DNA of 9,213 nt, from positions 1 to 9,213 of the forward strand of contig JAAZMK010000064.1 in NCBI GenBank assembly GCA_012798865.1. Reading direction: 5' to 3'. The position numbers and the translations under genes were made by a program. Of this stretch, positions 1 to 6,006 are shown piece after piece. Under the pieces are notes generated by a model. That model was not told the DNA's origin and searched no databases. It was given only the letters and a program-made list of their open reading frames with translations. How positions within the stretch are numbered: position 1 is the stretch's first letter; each line of letters opens with the position of its first letter. This stretch comes from Clostridiaceae bacterium. GTDB taxonomy: Bacteria; Bacillota; Clostridia; Saccharofermentanales; DTU023.

Positions 1-1
1 A

Positions 2-1153
2 ATTGCCGATGTCAACGCCCTCATCCAGGACAGTCTGTCCGGCATTCGGACGGTTCAGTCTTTCTCGAACGAGCAGATTGAGATCGAGAAATTCCATCAT
101 GGGAATGAAGCTTTCTATCACTCCAAGAAGCGTATGTACTTCTTCATGGGTAAGTACTTCACGCTCAACCAATTCATGCAGGGTATGCTCTATCTCGTGA
201 CGCTCATTACGGGAGGCATCTATGTCATACAGGGGACGCTCCGCCCCGGCGATGCGATCGCTTTTATCCTTTACATCAACATGTATCTCGCTCCCATCCG
301 AACCCTCATCATGTTCAACGAGCAGTTCCAGAAAGGGATGACAGGTTTTCGCAGGATGATCGAAATCCTCGACACGGAACCCGATATTGTCGACCGGAAG
401 GACGCTGTCGATGCCGGCACGCTGAGAGGGACGATCGAGTTTGATCACGTCTCGTTCTCATACGGAGAAGAAGAAGTGCTGTCCGACCTCTCGTTCACAA
501 TCGAGGCAGGTAAAACGGTCGCTCTTGTCGGACCTTCCGGCGTAGGAAAGACAACAATCTGCTCGCTTATCCCGAGGTTTTACGATGTGACGGGCGGTCG
601 CGTCCTTATCGACGGCACGGATATTCGCGATTTCACGCTCCGATCACTCCGCAACAATATCGCCGTCGTGCAACAGGATGTCTATCTGTTTAACAGTACC
701 GTCCGCGAAAACATCAGCTATGGCGATTGGGAAGCAGAAGACGATGCCATCCACAAAGCGGCGGAGAACGCCCAAATACACGAGTTCATTGAGTCGCTTC
801 CCTCAGGATACGAGACGATCGTAGGAGAACGAGGCGTCCGTTTCTCGGGAGGCGAACGTCAACGCGTCTCGATTGCGCGCGCTTTTCTGCGCAATCCTTC
901 GATCCTGATTCTCGACGAGGCGACGAGTTCACTCGACAACATCAGCGAGCGCGCTATCCAAGCCGCTCTCGATGTACTGTCGCGTGATCGCACGACACTT
1001 GTCATCGCGCATCGGCTATCGACGATTCGCAACGCCGATGAGATTCTCGTTCTCTCGAACGGCGGCATTGTTGAGCGCGGAACACATGAAGAGCTTCTCG
1101 AAAAAGGAGGCGAATACGCTTTCCTTTATCAAAGCCAATTCGCTGACTTATAA
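2..1153 (+). CDS. ABC transporter ATP-binding/permease protein (exporter type), 5' partial
   Basis: This is the C-terminal 383 residues of a fused transmembrane plus nucleotide-binding half-transporter; the usual full length is about 570-600, so roughly a third lies upstream of the window. The first ~150 visible residues are the end of the exporter membrane domain: the conserved 'DSLSGIRTVQSF' coupling region, then two hydrophobic helices. The nucleotide-binding domain follows, with Walker A GPSGVGKT (177-184), a Q-loop in 'VVQQDVYLF', signature SGGERQ (282-287), Walker B ILILDE (D305/E306) and switch histidine H337. All catalytic motifs are intact, so the ATPase should be active. This family works as a dimer in the cytoplasmic membrane and exports lipids, drugs or peptides; the substrate cannot be read here. 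No terminator is visible before the next gene, 95 bases away. Confidence 0.95.
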   Translation: MADVNALIQDSLSGIRTVQSFSNEQIEIEKFHHGNEAFYHSKKRMYFFMGKYFTLNQFMQGMLYLVTLITGGIYVIQGTLRPGDAIAFILYINMYLAPIRTLIMFNEQFQKGMTGFRRMIEILDTEPDIVDRKDAVDAGTLRGTIEFDHVSFSYGEEEVLSDLSFTIEAGKTVALVGPSGVGKTTICSLIPRFYDVTGGRVLIDGTDIRDFTLRSLRNNIAVVQQDVYLFNSTVRENISYGDWEAEDDAIHKAAENAQIHEFIESLPSGYETIVGERGVRFSGGERQRVSIARAFLRNPSILILDEATSSLDNISERAIQAALDVLSRDRTTLVIAHRLSTIRNADEILVLSNGGIVERGTHEELLEKGGEYAFLYQSQFADL

Positions 1154-1161
1154 AAGCGCCC

Positions 1162-1192
1162 ATGACACATCATCCGCCACTCGTGGTAGAAT
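1162..1192 (+). promoter_or_regulatory. Possible extended -10 promoter for the pyrophosphatase gene
   Basis: TAGAAT (1187-1192) is preceded by TG one base away (TGG-TAGAAT), which is an extended -10. ATGACA at 1162-1167 could be the -35, but the spacer would be 19 bases, longer than the ideal 17. A start near 1199 would give a leader of about 50 bases before the ATG at 1249. Read-through from the ABC gene is an alternative. Confidence 0.35.
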
Positions 1193-1248
1193 AAATCGTC
1201 ATCTAAGCCAAGAGTTGCAAAGAAAGCATGACCCCGGGAGGACATAGA

Positions 1249-1779
1249 ATGAATCGTTGGGACAACATACCGCAAGACCGCATCACAAAAGATCAATTTT
1301 TCGCGGTCATCGAAATTCCGCGCGGAAGCAAGCAAAAATACGAGTACGACGAAAAAATCGGCATGTTGAGACTAGATCGCATTCTGTATACCTCAACGCA
1401 CTATCCCGCCAATTACGGCTTTATTCCACATACGCTCTCCAATGACGGCGACGCGCTTGACGTTCTCGTGTTGTCGCAGGAAAGTCTTCTCCCGATGTCT
1501 CTCGTTGAATGCTATCCGATCGGCGCTTTCTCGATGATCGACGACAACCAGGAAGATGAGAAGATCATCGCCATTCCCTACGGCGATCCTCAGATGAGAA
1601 GCTGGACTGAGCTGGAAGACCTCCCGGAACATATGCTCACTGAGATGCAACACTTCTTCAGCGTCTATAAAGAGCTCGAGGGCAAGGGAACGGCGCTCAC
1701 GAAAACCCACTCCGCCGAATCGGCTAAACGCGTCATTGAAAGAGCGCTAATAAGGTTTCAAGAGTTGAATCGACGGTAA
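1249..1779 (+). CDS. ppa: Inorganic pyrophosphatase, family I
   Basis: A 176-residue soluble enzyme that hydrolyses pyrophosphate to two phosphates and so pulls biosynthetic reactions forward; the family needs Mg2+ and acts in the cytoplasm. Against the E. coli enzyme the catalytic residues line up with an offset of at most one: E22, K30, E32, R44, Y56, D66, D68, D71, D98, D103, K105, Y141 and K142 are all present. The family signature reads DGDALDVLV, with Ala where Pro is usual, a mild variation. I chose the ATG at 1249 because GGGAGGA (1236-1242) stands 6 bases upstream; an in-frame ATG at 1228 has no such site. The gene is probably monocistronic or read through from the ABC gene, and is closed by a hairpin terminator. 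It converges with the AmmeMemoRadiSam operon. Confidence 0.96.
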   Translation: MNRWDNIPQDRITKDQFFAVIEIPRGSKQKYEYDEKIGMLRLDRILYTSTHYPANYGFIPHTLSNDGDALDVLVLSQESLLPMSLVECYPIGAFSMIDDNQEDEKIIAIPYGDPQMRSWTELEDLPEHMLTEMQHFFSVYKELEGKGTALTKTHSAESAKRVIERALIRFQELNRR

Positions 1780-1823
1780 TTGCTTACTTATTTTCTTACG
1801 GAGTTCTTTAAAGATCGCTTACA

Positions 1824-1850
1824 GCGGTTGGATCAATCCAGCCGCCTTTT
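1824..1850 (+). terminator. Rho-independent terminator after ppa
   Basis: A 9-bp stem (GCGGTTGGA at 1824-1832 with TCCAGCCGC at 1837-1845, one G-U pair) closes a TCAA tetraloop. It is followed by C and four Ts. It lies 44 bases after the ppa stop. The T-run is only on the plus-strand side, so it fits ppa rather than the opposing operon. Confidence 0.75.
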
Positions 1851-1881
1851 CATATCGCCCTTCCGCTTTGCACCATCGTTA

Positions 1882-1921
1882 CGGCGTGTCGACGGGGGTT
1901 AAAAAGCTTGCGAACACGCCG
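1882..1921. repeat. Inverted repeat just after the radical SAM gene stop
   Basis: CGGCGTGT (1882-1889) is a perfect inverted match to ACACGCCG (1914-1921), with a 24-base loop. The right arm ends two bases from the minus-strand stop codon at 1923-1925. No T-run follows on either strand, so it may be a processing or transcript-stabilising hairpin, or a non-canonical terminator for the minus-strand operon. Confidence 0.5.
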
Positions 1922-1922
1922 A

Positions 1923-2771
1923 TCAGATATTACCTAAAAAGACGAACGGCAAATGGTTTTCGGCGATATCACGAAGTTTGTACAAGGTTTTTCGCGGCGT
2001 GGCGGGCACATCGTATTGCCAGCAAGGGAAATAGCGCGAGAGATGCAAAACGATGTCGCGATTGACGGACGCGAGGTAGGTTGCCTCGCGCTCCATGTCC
2101 TCTTCATCGTCCGAAAGCCCGGGCACGACGAGAGTCGTCACTTCGACGTGCGCCGTTTCCGCCGCGCGCTCAATCGTGCGGAGAGTCACATCAAGGCGCC
2201 CGCCCAGTTTTCTATAAACATCGCTCTTAAAGGACTTGAGGTCGATGTTCCAAGCCGTGATGAGCGGCAACAGTTCGTCAAGTGGCTCAGACTCAATTTG
2301 ACCGTTCGTCACGACGACCGTCTCGAGTCCTTCGCGTCGAGCCAGCATCGCCGTGTCTCTGACAAATTCGTATCCGATGAGCGGCTCATTGTACGTGAAC
2401 GCGATGCCTATGTTCCCGCGATCACGAAGGGAAAGCGCTCGCTCCACAAGCTCTTTGGGCGAGACGTTCGCGCTCCGGGTCTTGCCCATTGCGTCATGCG
2501 CGATCTCAAAATTCTGACAAAAAGGGCATGCCATGTTGCAACCGTAGCTGCCGGCGGACAGGATAAAAGAACCGGGATGGAAGCGAGACAACGGTTTCTT
2601 TTCGATCGGGTCGAGTGCCAGGCTCGTCAATTTTCCGTAGTTTTCCGCAACGACGACACCGTCCACCGTCGTCCGCGCGCGACAATAGCCGAGACCGCCC
2701 TCAGGAATGAGGCAGTGCCTCCAGCAAACGCCGCAATGTGCGGCTCCATTCAATTTTTCGTTGTTTGTCAT
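1923..2771 (-). CDS. amrS: AmmeMemoRadiSam system radical SAM enzyme
   Basis: A 282-residue radical S-adenosylmethionine protein, matching the third component of the AmmeMemoRadiSam trio (PflA-activase-like family). The N-terminus has a Cys cluster C13, C16, C20 and C30, typical of this subfamily. The 4Fe-4S motif that cleaves SAM is CNMACPFC (C78, C82, C85), followed by a TIM-barrel pattern including 'FTYNEPLIGYEF' and 'VVVTNGQIE' (strand-loop elements of the SAM pocket). The protein ends in FLGNI, as usual for the family. The reaction and substrate are not established. The start has GAGG (2780-2783) upstream at an acceptable distance. It is last in the minus-strand operon, separated from the AMMECR1 gene by 119 bases, an unusually wide gap within this cluster. 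Confidence 0.93.
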   Translation of the reverse strand: MTNNEKLNGAAHCGVCWRHCLIPEGGLGYCRARTTVDGVVVAENYGKLTSLALDPIEKKPLSRFHPGSFILSAGSYGCNMACPFCQNFEIAHDAMGKTRSANVSPKELVERALSLRDRGNIGIAFTYNEPLIGYEFVRDTAMLARREGLETVVVTNGQIESEPLDELLPLITAWNIDLKSFKSDVYRKLGGRLDVTLRTIERAAETAHVEVTTLVVPGLSDDEEDMEREATYLASVNRDIVLHLSRYFPCWQYDVPATPRKTLYKLRDIAENHLPFVFLGNI

Positions 2772-2890
2772 CGTATTCGCCTCATAGAAACAGGCGGAAA
2801 CCGCCCGTCATCATTCCGATTCGCCCCCACTGGGGGGGTCATTCTCCGGTGCGAACGGAACCCCTGAAAAAACCTCCGTTTGTAACGCAA
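2772..2890 (-). other. Hairpin-bearing gap between the AMMECR1 and radical SAM genes
   Basis: Within the otherwise tight minus-strand operon this 119-base gap contains several potential hairpins: AACGGA/TCCGTT around an A/T-rich loop (about 2858-2882), a CCCCC/GGGGG stem with a three-base loop near 2825-2838, and GGCGG/CCGCC near 2792-2805. No promoter with both boxes was recognised. It could attenuate, stabilise or process the transcript between the two genes. Confidence 0.3.
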
Positions 2891-3433
2891 TCACTCCGTA
2901 TGGCGAATCACTTCGAATCGCTCGAGCTTATAATCGCCGCCCGAGATGCCTGCCTTACGGAGAGCGATGGAGACTTGTTCCTCCACCGTGTCGACACCGT
3001 CAAGATTCGGGAGCAAGAGTCCACGGCGATAGCCGCGCGTCACGATGACGCCATACCGAACGGGATCGAGGGCATCGAACGAATCGACTTCTTCAGCTTC
3101 CCCCAAGACATCTACGCTGATGTCAAGCTCGGAGAGTTCCTCTTCCCTGACGGGAAAAAATCTGGGATCTTCCGTCGCAGCCAAAATTGCGTTGCCGATA
3201 ATTTCTTCGGCGAGAGTCGGGCGAGTCGGCGTGATGGTGCCGATACAACCTCGGAGATCGCCGCCTTTATGAATCGTGACGAAAGCTCCAGCCTTACTGC
3301 TCACCAGCTCCTCAGGCAAATCTTCCGGCACATCGATCACTTTTTTCTCTCTTACATACAAATCAATCGTCGCCCTGGCTAGCGCAACGTAAGGATTGCG
3401 CAGCGGCGCGTCAAATTCTTTTTGATCCGTCAT
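2891..3433 (-). CDS. amrA: AmmeMemoRadiSam system protein A (AMMECR1 domain)
   Basis: A 180-residue protein consisting of one AMMECR1 domain. The diagnostic motif LRGCIG is at 60-65, followed by 'NAILAATEDPRF' and near the C-terminus 'GVDTVEEQVSIALRKAGI', all family hallmarks. Human AMMECR1 is the eukaryotic relative; the biochemical role in bacteria is unknown, but A, B and the radical SAM protein are known to co-occur and are sometimes fused. The start at 3433 is supported by GGAGGAA (3441-3447) seven bases upstream. An in-frame ATG at 3457 would add 8 residues but has no ribosome binding site. With the chosen start it overlaps the end of the Memo-type gene by 23 bases, suggesting translational coupling. 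Confidence 0.93.
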   Translation of the reverse strand: MTDQKEFDAPLRNPYVALARATIDLYVREKKVIDVPEDLPEELVSSKAGAFVTIHKGGDLRGCIGTITPTRPTLAEEIIGNAILAATEDPRFFPVREEELSELDISVDVLGEAEEVDSFDALDPVRYGVIVTRGYRRGLLLPNLDGVDTVEEQVSIALRKAGISGGDYKLERFEVIRHTE

Positions 3434-4265
3434 ATCGATGTTCCTCCATGTCTTCATCGCCGTCGATCTGTTTTGGCGTAACGCTCGCTACGGCATAGCC
3501 GACGCCGAAAGGTCCCTCATACGAGTAGAGCTCCGATTCATACAGTACGCCGTCAAACACACCGGTCATCATCTGGAAAGAACGAAGACCGCACTCGGCA
3601 GCTTCTTCCAGAATTGACGGGTCAAAGTGAAACAGCGCCTCTAAGTCGCCCTCGCGGAAGATACGCGCGATCTCGGCATCGAAGAGCGGTCCTTCCGGAC
3701 GATAACCGTAGGGACCATCTTTTTTTAAAACGTGGGACAAATCGCCGCTGGCGATAAAGACAACGCGGCGTCCGAGTTCTTCGGCAATACGCGTGACGGT
3801 CCGTCCGACCTCGCGGTGCACGTCACTTCCGAGCCACGAGATCCCGATCAGAACGAGCTTAAAGTCAGTAAAACGTTGGCGGATAAAGCGAAGCGGGATT
3901 AGCGTCCCATGGTCAAAACCGCCGCGACCTTGCGTCGCCCCAGTCGTGAAGATCCCCCGATCGGTGAGCGCGAGTGCAAGACGCTCCGAGAATTCCCGGT
4001 CGAAGAACACTTCTTCCCGGACGTACGGGATACCGAACGATCTCAAATCTCCGTACCCCCCGTCGCCGCCTGCGATGTAAAACCCGTCGGCATATGCAGG
4101 GGCGTGGGGAGACGAAACAACGATCGTGTCAGGCGCTAGCGATTCTATTTCGCGCGCCATTCTCCGGAACGATAGCGTTGTGTTCTCAATCTGTCGCTCT
4201 TCTCCGCGCCCCACCTCGGGCAAAATAATCGGCGGGTGCGGAACAGCGTATGTTTTTAGTATCAT
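3411..4265 (-). CDS. amrB: AmmeMemoRadiSam system protein B (Memo / class III extradiol dioxygenase fold)
   Basis: A 284-residue protein of the Memo/LigB superfamily. Visible landmarks are 'PHPPIILPEVGRGEE' (H10), 'SSPHAP' (H54), 'FDHGTLIPLRFI' and 'FIASGDLSHVL', which supply the histidines and acidic residues of the metal pocket in LigB-type dioxygenases. In the AmmeMemoRadiSam group the actual substrate and reaction are unknown. GAGGAGGA (4273-4280) lies 7 bases before the ATG, so translation should be strong. The 3' end overlaps the AMMECR1 gene and the 5' end is 51 bases from the DUF4428 gene, with no terminator between; the four genes are likely one transcript. Confidence 0.92.
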   Translation of the reverse strand: MILKTYAVPHPPIILPEVGRGEERQIENTTLSFRRMAREIESLAPDTIVVSSPHAPAYADGFYIAGGDGGYGDLRSFGIPYVREEVFFDREFSERLALALTDRGIFTTGATQGRGGFDHGTLIPLRFIRQRFTDFKLVLIGISWLGSDVHREVGRTVTRIAEELGRRVVFIASGDLSHVLKKDGPYGYRPEGPLFDAEIARIFREGDLEALFHFDPSILEEAAECGLRSFQMMTGVFDGVLYESELYSYEGPFGVGYAVASVTPKQIDGDEDMEEHRYDGSKRI

Positions 4266-4316
4266 CTGTTTGTCCTCCTCGTTGATCGCCGGAGAACAAC
4301 GCCGAACGCTACGTGA

Positions 4317-5036
4317 TTAACCGAGCGATCCCATACAATATTCGCAGCAATTGTTTTCATCCGGCATGGTCGTCGCACCGCAGTTGGGGCAGACCACACG
4401 CTGTTTCGGCATGGTAGCCCGCACAGCTCCTTCTTGCATAGCGAGAAGAGCCGCTACGATGTCTTTCGCGTCGCGCTCCGCTTCGCGGTAATCGGGACCC
4501 GTCGAACTCTCGATGGTTGAACGATTGACCTGTAAATGCATTTGATTGACCCATGGGTGCGTCACGTCAATATTGACGTAGAAGTCGTATTCGATGACCT
4601 TCTTTGTGATTTCAGGTTTTCCAGGTTTCCCATCCGCAGCGGGAACAGCCTCCTGCACGACTCTCTCATGTTCAGTACGGTCCACGTCGACGCGTGCTCC
4701 AAGCACTTGGTCTGCTTGGAAGATATCGGGATTGGCATCTTGGTAGCGGCGAGCCGACGTAATAAACCATGCACCGCTCCCGTCGTCGATGTATAGTTTG
4801 AGATTCTGACCGATCGTGCGAGTCGGAGCGAAACGATTGATCATCTCTTGATTCCGCTCACGGTCCGCCAAATGTTGTTTCATTTCTTCAACCGTGAAAT
4901 TCTTTCTCCCCGGCAAGTAAGGGGATTGCTTTTTTGCGCAATCTGAGCAGAGCCTTCCGTCTTTGACTTTCTTACCGCCCAGCAAACCGCATTTTCCTCC
5001 GCAGATATCGCAGATTTTCCTGTCGAACAGACCCAT
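4317..5036 (-). CDS. DUF4428 zinc-ribbon protein
   Basis: A 239-residue cytoplasmic protein with no signal peptide or membrane segment. The N-terminus is a DUF4428 treble-clef-like metal site: CDIC (C9, C12) and CSDC (C30, C33) around 'GGKKVKDGRL'. A second zinc ribbon closes the protein: CPNC (C216, C219) and C231/C234, with an extra C230. Between them is a mixed alpha/beta region containing 'FAPTRTIG' and a segment resembling a strand-rich domain, as in other DUF4428 proteins. The function is unknown; the two metal sites suggest a scaffold or nucleic-acid/protein binding role. AGAGG lies upstream of the ATG. It appears to be the first gene of the minus-strand cluster leading to the AmmeMemoRadiSam genes; whether it belongs functionally to that system is an inference from position only. 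Confidence 0.82.
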   Translation of the reverse strand: MGLFDRKICDICGGKCGLLGGKKVKDGRLCSDCAKKQSPYLPGRKNFTVEEMKQHLADRERNQEMINRFAPTRTIGQNLKLYIDDGSGAWFITSARRYQDANPDIFQADQVLGARVDVDRTEHERVVQEAVPAADGKPGKPEITKKVIEYDFYVNIDVTHPWVNQMHLQVNRSTIESSTGPDYREAERDAKDIVAALLAMQEGAVRATMPKQRVVCPNCGATTMPDENNCCEYCMGSLG

Positions 5037-5305
5037 AAAATACCTCTTTCAATCACACGTAGCAGATACTCACGTGATCGCACGAATGATGGCTCATCAC
5101 GCCATCTATACTCCATCGCCATATGCGAGATGCCATAGATTAAAGCCGATACCTAGCCTCACCGTGGTCGGAACGACTTTGATACTTAATGCGGTGAGCT
5201 AAAACGTCTCTTCTCTATTCGCCACTATTCTATCATGCATAGAGTTGGCTTTGGAGAAATATTTCCCTATGAAATGGAGATGGTTGAAAACCAGTATTTC
5301 GTGAC

Positions 5306-5332
5306 ATTACTACTTCTGGCAGAAGTGGTAAT
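5306..5332. repeat. 27-bp near-perfect palindrome
   Basis: ATTACTACTTCTG (5306-5318), a central G, then CAGAAGTGGTAAT (5320-5332): thirteen base pairs with one T:G mismatch. It is too compact (one-base centre) and lacks a T-run, so it is not a normal terminator; it is shaped like an operator or recombination core. It lies about 180 bases upstream of the toxin promoter. Confidence 0.65.
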
Positions 5333-5353
5333 CAAGATTACAATCGTCAACAC

Positions 5354-5488
5354 GTCTCTTTCCTCCTTGATTATAGGATCGCTCTAGTCACCCTCTTCTT
5401 GAACCTGTCGATGTCATTTGAAAAGAAGAAGCGATACCTGATTCGGGGATCGAGCAGTTCCGGCAAGACGACTGCGACGGGCTTGCTA
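5354..5488 (+). pseudogene. Remnant of an ABC-transporter nucleotide-binding domain
   Basis: Read in the frame of 5354, this segment gives 'VSFLLDYRIALV', then 'NLSMSFEKKKRYLIRG' and 'SSSSGKTT'. That order matches the start of exporter-type ABC ATPase domains: the 'VSF.Y' strand, the '(N)LS.SFEKGKKYLIRG' strand and a Walker A motif GxxxxGKT. The match stops after 'TGLL'; no Q-loop, signature or Walker B follows, and an in-frame stop at 5285-5287 precedes it. There is no ribosome binding site. Its base composition resembles the host genes more than the AT-rich toxin gene that follows. I take it as a fossil exporter gene interrupted at about 5490. Chance similarity cannot be excluded over 45 codons. 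Confidence 0.45.
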
Positions 5489-5512
5489 ATGCATCAATTG
5501 ATCCACTTTCTG

Positions 5513-5541
5513 TTGACTTTTGGTTTCTCTTCAATTAGAAT
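5513..5541 (+). promoter_or_regulatory. Sigma-A promoter of the toxin-antitoxin operon
   Basis: TTGACT (5513-5518) and TAGAAT (5536-5541) are separated by exactly 17 bases, a near-consensus promoter. The start would be near 5548, giving a leader of only about 16 bases with AAGGGAGA (5551-5558) in it. This supports the toxin start at 5564. I see no clear dyad overlapping the boxes. Confidence 0.75.
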
Positions 5542-5563
5542 AGTGTTCCCAAGGGAGAATCCT

Positions 5564-5974
5564 ATGAGCGAACACTACAACACAGACTATTCGAAAGAAG
5601 AAGTTGCGGATGTATTACAAGTAATTCAGGAGTGCATAAGAGCAGGTAGATTCACGATCGCATTAAATGAAAACCGGAAAGAGAATCTTTCTTTTGTCCG
5701 GGACTACAATCTGAGACATATTCGAAGGAAACAAATTCTTTTACAGATTGAAACAGAAGATTTCTGTCACTCACTACAAAACACAAACGTCGGATATGAA
5801 CATGAAGTGTTGTACGTATTTTGCCCCCAAGTCATCTTATTTAACTTCGCTGGGGAAGAAAAACAAGTGGATGTCTATATAAAGTTCAACATTATTGAAG
5901 TCGCTTCGAGAAACCGAGTAGTCGTTATTTCGTTTCATGAGCGCAACAAACCGATTGATTATCTTTTCCGATAA
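5564..5974 (+). CDS. MqsR-family toxin (type II toxin-antitoxin, mRNA interferase fold)
   Basis: A 136-residue protein resembling the Bacillota branch of MqsR toxins, which are RelE-fold endoribonucleases cleaving mRNA. Visible pattern: N-terminal helices 'YSKEEVADVLQVIQECIRAG' (9-28), 'ETEDF' (63-67), 'VYIKF' (104-108) and the C-terminal strand 'VVVISFHERNKPIDYLFR' (119-136), close to the ISFH..P..Y.F ending typical of this branch. Compared with E. coli MqsR, the strand tyrosine and following lysine are kept (Y105, K107), while the positions of catalytic K56 and K96 appear to be H69 and H125. I chose the ATG at 5564 because AAGGGAGA stands upstream and a consensus promoter ends at 5541; longer in-frame starts would place the promoter inside the gene. 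The antitoxin gene follows after 32 bases, toxin first as in mqsRA. Confidence 0.82.
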   Translation: MSEHYNTDYSKEEVADVLQVIQECIRAGRFTIALNENRKENLSFVRDYNLRHIRRKQILLQIETEDFCHSLQNTNVGYEHEVLYVFCPQVILFNFAGEEKQVDVYIKFNIIEVASRNRVVVISFHERNKPIDYLFR

Positions 5975-6006
5975 GCGGACTGAAACAACTTAAAGGAGTG
6001 ATTACG

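Larger units (their letters stand above)
5037..5563. other. Gene-free divergent region between the DUF4428 and toxin genes
   Basis: This stretch of just over 500 bases separates the minus-strand operon from the plus-strand toxin-antitoxin genes and must hold the operon promoter, although I could not find a convincing -35/-10 pair for it. It contains a 27-bp palindrome (5306-5332), a degraded ABC ATPase fragment (about 5354-5488) and the toxin promoter (5513-5541). ACGTCTCTT occurs twice (near 5204 and 5353). A minus-strand reading frame overlaps the start of the DUF4428 gene but has no ribosome binding site. It reads like an intergenic zone with repeated insertion or decay. Confidence 0.6.

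Noticed and set aside
1953..2867. Long plus-strand frame opposite the radical SAM gene
   Set aside because: It is a shadow of the minus-strand gene, whose Cys motifs are clear, and has no family features of its own.
2738..3382. Plus-strand frame opposite the AMMECR1 gene
   Set aside because: The AMMECR1 motif LRGCIG lies on the other strand; this frame shows no recognisable domain or start signal.
4880..5122. Minus-strand frame beginning upstream of and overlapping the DUF4428 gene
   Set aside because: Most of it lies out of frame inside the DUF4428 gene, whose zinc motifs are convincing; no ribosome binding site precedes it.
5267..5353. Minus-strand 28-codon frame with AAGGAGG (5362-5368) and TATAAT (5370-5375) upstream
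   Set aside because: A transcript from that -10 box would start within the ribosome binding site, there is no -35 box, and the frame overlaps the palindrome and the likely ABC fossil.
5399..5974. Longer toxin start (TTG at 5399) giving a P-loop-bearing 191-residue protein
   Set aside because: The consensus promoter at 5513-5541 and the binding site at 5551-5558 point to the ATG at 5564; the P-loop part is better explained as an ABC ATPase fossil that happens to be in frame.
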